Assembly: GCA_037501455.1 (NCBI GenBank)
Contig: CM074858.1
Location: forward strand, 49,163,001 to 49,227,000
Direction of reading: 5' to 3'
DNA: 64,000 nt
From: Lantana camara
Lineage: Eukaryota; Streptophyta; Magnoliopsida; Lamiales; Verbenaceae
Under the pieces are notes generated by a model. The model was not told the origin of the DNA. It worked only from the letters and a program-made list of their open reading frames with translations, and did not search any database. Shown in pieces: positions 13,401 through 23,119 of the stretch. A program made the translations under genes and the position numbers. Position 1 is the stretch's first letter; each line of letters opens with the position of its first letter.

Positions 13401-16040
13401 AAAATGCAGCCTCTTCCAATGGCATGAGCTGGTGCTTCAAGAACCAGCTTGATTACTCCAAAAAAATAAAATTAAAATTAAATAAAATAAAATAACAATG
13501 ACAATGATAATGATAATCTTCATTGAGTGGACTATCATGCTATAGACCTCAGATATTACTAGGAGATCAACTTACCTCTAGTTTAAACTAGTTAAACTAA
13601 TAAAGATACTTCAATCAATATAGGAACCAGGGCCCATTATCAATTCAAACAAGTTTAATTAACCAATATGAGAGGCAAGTACTTTACGGTGATACACCAT
13701 TTAGAAAGTTCATAAGCTAGTTTTTTCTTAATTACCACATTGGATTCAAAAGCATATTCTGTTTATAGGTAAAACACTTTATTTGAATAGATATACCTAT
13801 GTAAGAACTCAAATAGCAACCAGTTACATGTACAACAAGCAACTATTCCATCTATCCATAGAAAGCAACCAATCATCAGCCCATACGTCACCAGATCATT
13901 GTTGTGGGGCAATACAGTAAAATTGCAATTTATGCTTCCATCACATGAGGTTGAAAGTATCAGGACAAACAATTAGGACAAAGGAACCAGTATCCCCTTT
14001 TCGTATGTTGCACAATTTTGTCATTTTATGTTTATGCAGTAAATTATAGGTGTGACATGTAGGTAATCCGTCACAGTAGACAAAGGAAGATAGAACAGTA
14101 GAAGCCAAAGCAATGACAAGAGAAAGAGTTATCAGATGAACAAAAACAATTCATCACTGTTAACATAAGGTTAGCCTTCCTCTTTCCCCAAAGCACAACA
14201 AACAAACTATGCATAACATCAGCACCACCATATATGATTTTGACATTGACAAAACAGCATCATCACAATTACAGTTCAAATGCAACAATCAGTGCAGTAT
14301 TGGGCATAAGTAGATGACCTGAATGAGAGGACCATTACAAGCACTATCAATCAACCTTCCCCTTCCTAGTAGACAAAGCAAATGAACCTTGTGCACTACC
14401 TCAGCAACTTCCTGCCAAAAAATACAATCATACCAGGGTTCCGGATATAAAATATCTCATAACAGAAGGTAAGTGCTACTGTGCATAAATTACCGTTGCA
14501 AATTTACCTTCTCTTCTGCAGTTGCTCGGCGGACAGGTTTCCGCTTTTCCAAGCCATGTGAAATATCAAACTCAACATTTACACCATTGACTAAATCTTC
14601 TTGAAGATCTTTTGTGAGAGACAAGGCAGGTATAGACCCATTTTCCCATTCAGAATCATCAGAGTCGTTATCATCCTCATCCCTCTCAAGATTGAAGGCA
14701 TACAGGATTGCTTCGCTACTGTAAGAATCAGGGACAAAAGTATCCTGATCCTCTCCTGCAGCTGTACCCTTAGATTTTTTGCCAATGTCCTTGGATCCTT
14801 GCTCCATCTAAGGGCAAAGAGTACAAATATTAAAGATTTAATTAGTTAGAGAAGAAAAAAAAAGAGCACCATACTGTTTCCACATTCACACCACAGAGCA
14901 AGCTTTCGTAGATACTCATATAATATGCAAAAGAATCCGGAAACATAAATATCACCTGTATTTTCAGCATTTTGATAACTCGGGAAAGTCTAGACTTTTT
15001 AATAATATTTGGATAGCAATTTTCCTATAAAGAATAGACTTCTGACTTAGGTTAGGATTCTTGTTTGTGACTAATTACTTATTTAAGTTTCTACCTCAGT
15101 GACTAAAAAAAGGAAAAGTTCCTACTTTACTGAAATAATGCTATGATAAACGTATATAAAGATGAAAGCTCTAAGCCTCTAACATTAAGCCAAACCTCAT
15201 TAAAACTTAGGCCAGCCTCAGGAACAAGAAAAAGACGATTTCTTTTTCAGTTTAAAAACTTTGGTCAACTTGAAACTAGTTACAAGACAAATTAACAGTT
15301 CAATAAATTGATCATACAAAACAACCAATCCTGAAACATGCCACGAGGAACAAAGAAGAGGAGTGAACTTACTTTACCGGCAGATTCACAATGACGCAAA
15401 TAACTAACATCTTCCCGATTAAACCCTTTCTTAACTCTTTTCAGCAGCTTTCCAACAGCATCCCGAGAAACGTTTGAAAGAGTTTCTGACATCCAACAAT
15501 ACAAAGTTGTTAATATAGATCAAAGACAATGTACTTAATGAGTTTCATAAACACCCGTTAATAGCAATGAACACAATAAACAAACCATCATCATTGATGC
15601 TCTGAGCTTCATGTAGCCCCTCATTTGCTTCTTGTTCGCCTATAAAGACAAAAGAACAGAGAAAATATGGTAACCAAATTAAGTAATATTGGTGATGCTA
15701 AGTTTCTCGTGGCCCGTTTATGTGTAATCAAGCATGCCTCGCCATCGATATATTTAATCCAACTCATAACCATCAATTGCACAAGCCTTATAGAGATATT
15801 AAGAAAACCTCACTTAGAATCTCAAGTGAACGAAACAAAATTACATGGTCCAAGGATAAAAAAGAAAACAGCATTTCCCCTCTTAGATTATTCATTTTAA
15901 CAGAATGCATCAAAGATTTTGATAAAACTATATGCTCCAAAAGAAAAAGGACTACTTCCCAAAAATTCGAAATCCCCGAGGATGTGGTTTAGGAACATAC
16001 CCACTTTCTGCAGGACCTTGTGTTGGCTTCTTGTCCGCAT
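4409..16040 (-). CDS. RAD4: RAD4/XPC DNA damage recognition protein, 14 exons, apparently intact
   Basis: Nuclear XPC/Rad4 proteins recognise helix-distorting DNA lesions and start global-genome nucleotide excision repair. Exons on the minus strand, 5' to 3': 16040-16001, 15639-15586, 15485-15373, 14807-14508, 14411-14319, 13063-12971, 12878-12777, 11706-11657, 11085-10369, 6482-6188, 6096-5902, 5815-5663, 5293-5084, 4813-4409. I placed each by GT/AG borders and reading phase. Together they give 2820 nt, 939 residues and a TAA stop with no frame break. Residues about 170-620 hold the transglutaminase-like fold, split by an acidic/serine-rich insert with a basic KKLKKIRK-type stretch near 430; GAPLYWAEVF starts near 458. 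BHD1 lies near 600-677 (LGFCSGHAVYPR), BHD2 near 680-740 (YGKWQTGPL), BHD3 near 745-815 (MVGFEF). The start ATG opens MRTRSQHK. Length is close to other plant RAD4 proteins. Ends and all splice sites are inferred, not confirmed by transcripts. Confidence 0.95.
5490..5556. repeat. Short tandem repeat in RAD4 intron 12
   Basis: A unit of about 28 bp (ACTGAGAGATGAAATCAACA) is repeated two to three times and ends in a (CA)n run. It lies within the intron between the exons at 5663-5815 and 5084-5293. Confidence 0.75.
7141..8700 (+). mobile_element. Decayed Ty1/copia element inside RAD4 intron 9
   Basis: A primer-binding-like site, TGGTATCTAGAGCCA, lies at about 7347-7361 after a possible LTR end. 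Reading forward with several frame breaks, 7860-8090 resembles the copia reverse-transcriptase segment around 'GAKPVGYPMD' and 'LVGTLNYL'. Positions 8455-8590 resemble the RNase H tail around 'QKAGLFTKAL' and 'LCNKLGAYNIYSPA'. A polypurine tract, CTAGAGGGGAG, follows at about 8574-8584. Most of gag, integrase and RT is missing. A short duplication ('gttacccttaaa' block) lies in the left LTR remnant at 7247-7340. Confidence 0.75.
9169..9615. mobile_element. Non-autonomous DNA element (hAT-like MITE) in RAD4 intron 9
   Basis: The terminal inverted repeats are GAGCTCGTTTACTTTA on the left (from 9171) and TAAAGTAAACGAGCTC on the right (to 9613). An imperfect 8-bp target duplication, AGTG(C/T)TCT, flanks them. 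Length is about 450 bp with no coding capacity. The 8-bp duplication suggests the hAT superfamily; the exact outer borders are uncertain by a base or two. Confidence 0.75.
10090..10252. repeat. 93-bp tandem duplication in RAD4 intron 9
   Basis: The segment starting CTGCCAATGAGATTC at 10090 recurs at 10183. The core GATTCTTATACATATAAACT occurs three times in the block. It lies just downstream of exon 9. Confidence 0.85.
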
Positions 16041-16331
16041 TCCGTATGTTTCTGCGGATGTTTGTAAGAGAGAAGAGGAAGAGAGTCGTCGAGAGGCGCG
16101 ATATTCGACAGTCGCAGCACTTTGGCGGTTGAAGAGTGTCCAGGAAGCCGTACTGGCATGTGGACCGTAAATTGACGGGGCCGATTGGGTTTTATTGGAT
16201 CAGTTTCCTCGGTCATATGTGTTGAATGTAATTGAGGGCCCTATAGATAATATGCATCTAAGAATTACTGTGTTTAATTTGTCTTAATAAAGGAGTTGGG
16301 TATTTTTTGAAGAAAGCCCACGGGGCCAAGC
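16041..16331 (-). promoter_or_regulatory. RAD4 5' leader and promoter region
   Basis: This is the only non-repetitive sequence between the RAD4 start codon and the neighbouring RVT_3 pseudogene stop, so the RAD4 promoter and 5' leader must lie here or further upstream. An upstream ATG at 16216 opens a 75-codon frame that overlaps the RAD4 start in another phase. No convincing TATA box is visible. Confidence 0.5.
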
Positions 16332-16845
16332 TTATAGCAAATCCTCCAAAACAGTCTCGACAACAAAATCGGGGATATCACCCAAGTCAATGCAGGCCGA
16401 GGCTGTATTACGAGCTAACTTGTAAGCCACTCTATTGGCGTCACGTCTAACAGCAGAAAAAACACAACCAACAAAAAGGGAGCGAATAGATTTAATGTCC
16501 TTAAAGACGTTTCCAAGCTCTGACGACTCTGACGAATCATCCTCTTGTGATCGAAGTTTGTTTATCATGTTGATATTGTCTCCTTCCAAAATGATATGGC
16601 TCCAACCGAAATCTCTGGCAAGTTTTGCTGCAGAAAGAGCTGCTAAGGTTTCGGCAACCATGGGGTCCGAAGTATTCCTTTTCCTATCCATTTCCCAAAC
16701 CGACACACGTTCCATCACTAGTTCTTGCCACAACTCCTATCCCAACAACATTCTTTTCTTGGAAAACTGCTCCATCAAAGTTTACCTTAATCCAATGGGA
16801 TCTCGGTTTCGTCCAGTGTACCACCGGCCTCTCCTCCATTATCCT

Positions 16846-17329
16846 GTTCTCGCCTATAATGCACGGACACTCCGAATTTTTGTCCCGTGCAGTGTCGGAC
16901 ACGTGTCGGACACGGACACGGCTCCGACACGCCTCCGACACGTGTCCGACACGGCAAAAGGTGTCCAAAAATAAAAAAAAAAATCCGACACGCCGGGGAC
17001 ACGGCTCGGACACGGCTCAAGAAGTGTCCGACACGGCTCGGACACGGCTCAAGAAGTGTCCGACACGGCCCGGACACTTTAAGACCAAAAAATCAAAAAA
17101 ATAATATATTTTTTTATTTTTTCCTAAAAATTTGATGATATAATTTTTTAGAAAAAAAAAAAGAATTATATAAATTTGCTAAAAGATGTATAATATTAAT
17201 TTAAATTTAATTTATTTTTTTAGAATATTATTACATAAAAAATATATTAATATTATTTGTAATGATTTTAAATGTTGAATTGGAAAATGGTGTATGTTAT
17301 CTAAGTTTGTAATATTGAATAATTTTATC

Positions 17330-17365
<36 letters not shown>

Positions 17366-17501
17366 TTATTTATTTATATATAATATAGCCGTGTCGGAGC
17401 CGTGTCGTGTCCTAAATTTTTAAAAAAATCCGTGTCGCCGTGTCCGTGTCGTGTCGTGTCCGTGTCGCCGTGTCCGTGTCCGTGCATCATAGGTTCTCGC
17501 C
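16846..17501. repeat. 9-bp target-site duplication GTTCTCGCC
   Basis: GTTCTCGCC occurs at 16846-16854 and, identically, at 17493-17501, directly flanking the inserted element. Removing one copy and the element rejoins an open minus-strand frame in the RVT_3 pseudogene. Confidence 0.95.
16855..17492. mobile_element. Mutator-like non-autonomous element with GTGTCCGACACGG repeats
   Basis: The 638-bp element starts TATAATGCACGGACAC and ends GTGTCCGTGCATCATAG, so its ends are inverted repeats. It is flanked by a perfect 9-bp duplication, the hallmark of Mutator-like elements. Both ends carry arrays of GTGTCCGACACGG, GGACACGG and CCGTGTCG words (16895-17080 and 17390-17485) around an AT-rich core with a (TA)n run near 17336-17360. 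It has no transposase. Confidence 0.9.
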
Positions 17502-17560
17502 TTCAGTACTGGTGTTGCTGCGTGGGTCGAAATGTTATTGTTAAATTAACCAGTATTTAT

Positions 17561-18075
17561 TGCACTATTAAAAATTACGGAGAATTAATAAACGGTCCCT
17601 AATAAAGCTTGAATTTTTTCCTAAAACCTCCTCATTTGAAATTCGCTTATTTTAGATCTCCAATACAGAATATATTTTACCTAACCCCCCTCCCCCCGGC
17701 CCAAAAAAAAAAAAAGCGTAAAATTATCATGATGTCCTTGATGAATTAGAAGAATGACAAGCCATATCCCTTTAATCTTTCATCGTTCCTCTTCTTAGTT
17801 TCTGATCTCTTCACCACAATTTTCAAAATCCGACCACCGTCGACGGGCCCACTCACCGTTGTTGAAGAAGAAGAAGTTGTTTTTCATCCGCCTCTCCTAA
17901 ATTTAATTTCAATTATTTTTTGTAACCCTTCTAATTCGGCATTTTTATGTTCAAATCAGAGAAAATTTGTACAAATTTCAGATTTCTATATATATATGTG
18001 AATAATTTTTTGCATTTTTGAGATTTTTACATATATGTGATTTGAAATTTTTATATATGATGTACACAAAAATGT
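17561..18075. other. Intergenic sequence, no recognised feature
   Basis: The sequence contains a cytosine run near 17685, an adenine run near 17702 and AT-rich stretches. I see no gene, RNA or repeat that can be supported. Confidence 0.5.
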
Positions 18076-19331
18076 GACAACACATTAAAACAGTTCAAAT
18101 CAATCTGAATTAAAACAGTTTAAAACCAGATTAATTAGGAAACAATTTTCGCTAAATTTTCCAGAAACAGTATTGATTCGATAGATTCGTATTTAAACAA
18201 AAACTAAGAATACATATCCAATATCCAAATTCAAGGATTTTCAGTCAAAATTCTAAAAGCAATAAAGATACAATACGAACGTTGCAAAATGGCTTTGTTA
18301 CCACTTGTTGGAAAACACGAAAGAGTTAAGCAGCGAAAGTTTAAAATTTTCCAAAAGTTTAATCGTTGTCTTGCAATTTTCGTATCGTATTATAGGGTGT
18401 TTAGAAACTTACAAAGGTAGAAGCATTCTAGTGATGTCGTTACCACCTAACGAATACCCTTCAAGCGAAATCCCTCGAACGGCCTTCGAATTAGACTCCA
18501 AAGTAGAAGCCCTCCAAAGCGTATCCACACCAGTCCTAGAACACGATCAAGCAAGTGAGAATGCTAGTTCTTTGGCTTGTGTTTGGCCAGGATTTACTTT
18601 GAAAACTTTTCTTTTGGATTTTCTCAAAAACTTAACACTTCGTGAGTGTTGGTCTAAAGAATAAGAGAAGCACCAGCCCTAGTACGTATACTAGGTGGTT
18701 CAAACCCCCTAGGGTTTCCAAGAACCAATGGGCTTTGTTTTCTTAACTTATTGATTTAATTGGAATAATAAGTTCTTAACTTATTCTCCAAGTCTTTGCA
18801 AGAACAACTTTCTCTATCCTATAATAGGAAGTTGGACTTTTTAACTTTCCTAAAGTTAAAAGTCAATATTCAATAAATAATTTAATTCATATTTAATTTT
18901 TTATTGGGTTAAGTTTATTTGAGAATAGTCTTAACAATTAATTCAAAATTAATTAAAAGACTAAAATTAATTAATTACAATTTAATCAATTAATTTCTAG
19001 AAAAGAATTCACGTGTAATATAATTACACGAATGGAATCAAGTACGTGCCACGTGTGCATGACACGTGGCAACCACGCAGGCTACGTGTGACATGTGGTA
19101 GTCACGTGTGCTCGACACGTGGCAATGCCCATGTGCTCCAATCTCCATTTTTGATCAACAATTTGATCCTTCGTTAATCATATTAACATCCTACCATAAC
19201 CCTCATGTTCTGGCATTTGAGTGTGACACTTTAGGTTCATTATTCGATTAGCAGTGACAACAATTAATTAATTCCCTAATTAATTAATCACTTCACAGAT
19301 CACACTAACGTAATCTAGCAATGGGTGTGTG
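18076..19331 (-). mobile_element. Ty1/copia fragment in reverse: internal start, PBS and half an LTR
   Basis: The LTR part (18306-19331) starts TGTTGGAAAACACG, the reverse of the TTTTCCAACA end at 21351. A degraded primer-binding site, TGGCTTTGTTACCA, at 18290-18303 is the reverse of TGGTATCAGAGCCA with three changes. Positions 18076-18289 match the reverse complement of the internal sequence at about 21368-21580. The LTR stops abruptly at 19331, where the forward LTR begins, consistent with the forward element having inserted into it. By eye the arms are roughly 85-90% identical. Confidence 0.85.
19050..19121. promoter_or_regulatory. G-box cluster in the reverse copia LTR (four CACGTG)
   Basis: CACGTG occurs at 19050, 19063, 19103 and 19116, mostly as GACACGTGGC or CCACGTGTG, in a 72-bp stretch. 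It is the counterpart of the cluster at 20523-20580 in the opposite LTR. Confidence 0.85.
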
Positions 19332-20522
19332 TGTTAGGAATATTGCCCTTAAAGCAGATATTTGTTTTACTATTTCCTTGTAAAATCACAAATAGTCTTT
19401 TGAATAATAAAACGAGATGATTTTGTTCATAGGCATTCACTTCTTTATGTGCTTATTTATATCTGTTTGGGTTGACTATGTGTTTGCATGTATTGAACTC
19501 CCCTAATCCGACGAGGCCGTTAAGAACTTTATCGTTATGGGAACGACACATGAAGCAAGTTCTTAACTCCATAGGCGAGGATTAGAAAATTCTCCAAGTC
19601 GAGAGTCCGACAGACAGTGGGAGTGTCGACCTTGACTCTGTTGAGACTTGCTTATGTGATTATGTCCTTTTGGAGGATCACTCAGTTTCATGGAGTGATA
19701 AGTGCATACGATGATCCGTTCATAATACATGAGGGTGATTGTTACTAGAACTTCATCACTGAGATGTCCCGCGTGAGAACATTCCTAAATGGGAAAGGAA
19801 GTTTCCTAAAACATCCAGATTAGGAAACATCTCACAGGTCAATGACGTGATTCATTAATCCTTAGACTTGAGATTTTGTAATATCTCATATGAGCTAACT
19901 CTGTAATCTTTGATATAGGCTCAAAAGGGTGTCGCCATATAGACACCTAAACCACGACCTATGTTGGGATTACACAAGTGGCATATAGAGAATTAGTAGA
20001 ATCAACAAAGGACCCACACTTGTTAAAAACAAGAATGATCTCTTACAGATTGAGTTGTTCGTAGTCGATTAGACATTAAACCCTTCGCCAAGGTGGATAA
20101 AGATCAAGACATCTAGAAAATGGGGTTTTCTAGGATTGAGATCGAAATGGATATGAAACGAACTTAACTTTAAAGATCAAGAATATTTGGGCTCTGAAAA
20201 TATTCTCATGCCTTAGTTCTTGATTGAGAGATGGAGTTGTAGGAGAATCGTATTTCACTAATTGTCATTGACTGAAAGGTTCTTCGATTCAGTTCGTTAT
20301 TCGGCTAGGGGTCACACACCCATTGCTAGATTATGGTAGTGTGATCTGTGAAGTGATTAGTTAATTAGGGAATTAATTAATTGTTGTCACTGCTAATCGA
20401 ATAATGAACCTAAAGGGTCACATACAAATGCCAGGACACGAGGGTTATGGTAGGATGTTAATAAGATTAACGAAGGATCAAATTGTTGATCAAAACGGAG
20501 CAAGGGCTGCATAAGTAGCTGC

Positions 20523-20580
20523 CACGTGTTGAGCACACGTGGCTGCCACGTGTCACGCAGCCACGTGTCACGCACACGTG
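20523..20580. promoter_or_regulatory. G-box cluster in copia LTR U3 (five CACGTG)
   Basis: CACGTG occurs at 20523, 20536, 20547, 20562 and 20575, with GCCACGTGT and ACACGTGGC contexts. In plants such sites bind bZIP and bHLH factors (ABRE/G-box). The cluster lies about 375 bp upstream of the TATA box. Confidence 0.85.
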
Positions 20581-20954
20581 GTACGTACATGTCTCCTAAC
20601 GTGTGATTTAATTACACGCGAATTCTTTTCTAGAATTAATTAATTAAATTGTAATTGATTAATTTATATCTTTTAATTAATTTTGAATTAATTGTTAAGA
20701 CTATTCTCAAATAAACTTAACCCGATAAATAATTAATTAGGAATTAATTTATTTATTGAACATTGACTTTTAACTTTAAGTAAGTTGAAATCCAACTTCC
20801 TATTATAGGAGAGAGAAGAATATTCTTGCAAGACTTGGAGAACAAGTTGGGAACTTATTTTCTCTAATTAAATCAATAATTAAATTAGTTAATTAGTGAG
20901 CAAGAAATCAATCCAATTGGTTCTTGGAAACCCTATGGGTTCGAACTAACCTAG

Positions 20955-20962
20955 TATAAATA
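20955..20962 (+). promoter_or_regulatory. TATA box of the copia LTR
   Basis: TATAAATA lies inside an 18-bp dyad, CCTAGTATAAATACTAGG (20950-20967). In the older reverse LTR the same dyad (18675-18692) is kept, but the TATA core has become TATACGTA. Confidence 0.75.
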
Positions 20963-21353
20963 CTAGGAATGATGCTTCTCTTATTCTTTAGACCAACACT
21001 CACGAAGTGTTAAGTTTTTGAGAAAAATTAAAAGAAAAGTTTTCAAAGAAATAAAATTATCATAGGCATTAACACAAGTTATAGAACTAGCATTCTCACT
21101 TGCTTGATCGTGTTCTAGGACTGGCGTGGATACGCTTTGGAAGATCACTGCTTTGGGATCTAATCGAAGGCCGTTCGAGGGACTTTCCGCTTGAAGGGTG
21201 TTCATTAGGCGGTAACGACATCACAAGAAAGCTTCAATTAAAGTGAGTTTCTTGTTATTCCCAACATTACAGTACGAAAATCGCAAGACAACGATTAAAC
21301 TTGTGGAAAAATTTTAAACTTTCGTTGTGCACTCTTTCATGTTTTCCAACAGG

Positions 21354-21367
21354 TGGTATCAGAGCCA
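21354..21367 (+). other. Primer-binding site, initiator tRNA-Met type
   Basis: TGGTATCAGAGCCA, the usual plant retrotransposon site complementary to the 3' end of initiator tRNA-Met, lies two bases after the LTR end. Confidence 0.95.
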
Positions 21368-22284
21368 CCTTGCAACATTCATATTGTCTCTTTACTGCTT
21401 TATGAATTTTGATGAAAATTCTTGAATTTGAGTATATGTTGTGTATTCATGGTTTTTTTTTAAATACGAAGTTGCCGGATCAAAACCGTTTCTTAAAAAT
21501 TTTGCGAAAATGGTTTCCTGATTAATCTGGTTTTAACTTTTCTAACACAGGTTGATTTGAACTATTTTAGTTTGAAACGAAAATTGGAATTTTTTAAATT
21601 ACGAAACGAAGGCCAGAACGGACTGCACGCCGCGCGCCATTGCGTGCGGCTTCGCATGCAGCAGTACGCGCATGTCTACGCGGGCACAACGGCCCGGCAC
21701 GCCTAGCACCGCTCGTGAGCAACACGCGCATGCGCAGCAGCTGTGCGGGAGATTGCTAGGGCATCCCGGGAGGCCCTTGCGGGCTGTGTGCGCGAGCGCT
21801 GCCTGCTCGCGCCCTCGCTTGCGGCCAGGTGTCGCGCACCTCGCTTGGGCGTTCCGGAACCCGGATTTCGTGTCGAGTTTTCGGTTTCGTTAAAATCCCA
21901 TTTTGTAAAATCCGATTTTATTTTAAAATTTGTTTTAAATTTTATAAAATTATTTATTTGAAATAATTATCAAATTTGGGATTTTATGAATTAAAGTCAA
22001 GTTCTTATTTTTCCAGAAAATAATAAATATCCCTTTGAATCATATTTTAGACAAAAATTTAATTTTGAATTAATTGTTGTTTTGCCTAGGTCCAGTAATT
22101 CAATTTTGAATAAATTCTTGAATAATGAACTGTATTCAAATTACTTAAGTTAGCTGTAACTTGAAGTCAAGGAAATTTTAAATTTAATTGGTAAATTTAA
22201 ATTCAAGCGGAAGCATGCTAGTTTAGGTGATCATGGGTTAGTCTTATGTATGGTTTTGAATTATGTACATGGATGATTTCATTT

Positions 22285-22332
22285 GGGGTCGGAGCCCCAT
22301 AGTTGCGCATTTTCAATTGGGGTTGGAGCCCT
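22285..22332. repeat. Two GGGGTCGGAGCCCC hairpins in the copia leader
   Basis: GGGGTCGGAGCCCC at 22285-22298 and GGGGTTGGAGCCCT at 22319-22332 can each fold to a tight hairpin. They start 34 bp apart. The homologous leader has the same pair at 46415 and 46448. Confidence 0.8.
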
Positions 22333-22972
22333 ACTTATGTTCGTACTGTTATGTGTTTATTATGTGGCTTTCTTTATTATTATTTTTGGGCCGAGGTATG
22401 CCGCGTGTACTTGTCTATCGTCAATATGAAAATTGAACCATATTACGTCATGTAAAGAGAGTAGAACTTAGGAAGTAAGGTTTTATTTTCATTTTGGAGA
22501 CAAGCACCCATGGAATAAGAAGGATCCATAAGAAGCACTTGAAGAGGCCATAAGAAGATCCCTCAAAATGTTTAGGAGGGTTTCTATTAATGTATAGATA
22601 GGGCGTTTTATCCATTAAATTTTGTACCCCTATGTGATATGAATTGTCTTATGTGGCATGAATGTTAGAACTAGTGATTTTGGAGTGGCTCCCAAAATCA
22701 CATATAAGATTGGATACCCATGATCATCACATAATTAGTATCATGCTAAGACATGTTATCTCCTAATTGCTTCTGTGATGCACTTTATGTGAAACTACAT
22801 TAACAAGACAATTAAAATTTGGATAACATTATATGTTGGCGAGGTCATTCGAAAATCCCTCTTAAAAATTGAGCAAAATTCGAATAAATAGGTATTTTAA
22901 CACGGTAATAAAATTCCTAGCATTCCATCAATAAGATTTAGGACTTAATAAGTGAACCTAATTGTTGTCTCA

Positions 22973-23086
22973 CGAGTCGTGGGGTAATTAGTTGATCTTA
23001 TTACCTCTTAGTTTCCAGATTAATTATTTTAAATAATTAATATTTCTTAACCATTTTAGAATGGGCGATATCTCACGAGTCGTGGG
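22973..23086 (+). repeat. CGAGTCGTGGG boxes in the copia leader
   Basis: CGAGTCGTGGG occurs at 22973-22983 and 23076-23086 in otherwise dissimilar surroundings. The homologous leader has four such boxes between 47129 and 47430. Confidence 0.8.
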
Positions 23087-23119
23087 TCGTTCCGGACTAA
23101 GTTTGGTTGAGATCTTATG

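Larger units (their letters stand above)
16332..17560 (-). pseudogene. RNase H-like (RVT_3) reverse-transcriptase-like gene, broken
   Basis: The minus-strand product resembles the RNase H-like C-terminal domain of plant LINE-derived 'reverse transcriptase-like' proteins. Visible catalytic-type elements are KVNFDGA (first Asp), AETLAAL (Glu) and LEGDN (second Asp), followed by RRDANRVAYKLA. The stop is at 16332. A frameshift near 16690 separates the FDGA part from the rest. A 638-bp transposon at 16855-17492 interrupts the upstream part. The upstream end fades near 17560. It is either a truncated LINE or a dead retrogene; no other LINE domains are seen. Confidence 0.8.
19332..21351 (+). mobile_element. 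Ty1/copia 5' LTR, forward, 2020 bp
   Basis: The LTR starts TGTTAGGAATATTG and ends TTTTCCAACA, and is followed after two bases by a primer-binding site. GTGTG at 19327-19331 is the likely upstream target-duplication copy. A TATAAATA box lies at 20955, about 0.4 kb from the LTR end, so U3 is about 1.65 kb. Its second half (about 20318-21351) forms an inverted repeat with 18306-19331. No matching 3' LTR of this copy is evident in the window. Confidence 0.9.
21368..23119 (+). mobile_element. Copia 5' leader, non-coding, cut off by a gypsy LTR
   Basis: This stretch follows the PBS but has no gag-like frame. It contains a GC-rich block at 21610-21860, two hairpins near 22285-22332 and two CGAGTCGTGGG boxes (22973, 23076). 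From about 21870 it matches the leader at 45990-47270, where decayed gag and pol follow. It ends where a gypsy LTR starts at 23120; TTATG at 23115-23119 is the likely left target-duplication copy. Confidence 0.75.

Noticed and set aside
14490..14807. Separate small acidic protein
   Set aside because: It is exon 4 of RAD4 (14508-14807) plus a few intronic codons, with a donor site at 14507.
16855..17100. Satellite or minisatellite locus made of GTGTCCGACACGG
   Set aside because: Words are confined to a unit with inverted ends and a 9-bp target duplication, so it is a transposon rather than a satellite array.
21354..21367. tRNA-Met gene fragment
   Set aside because: Only the 14-base primer-binding complement is present, directly after an LTR; the tRNA body is absent.
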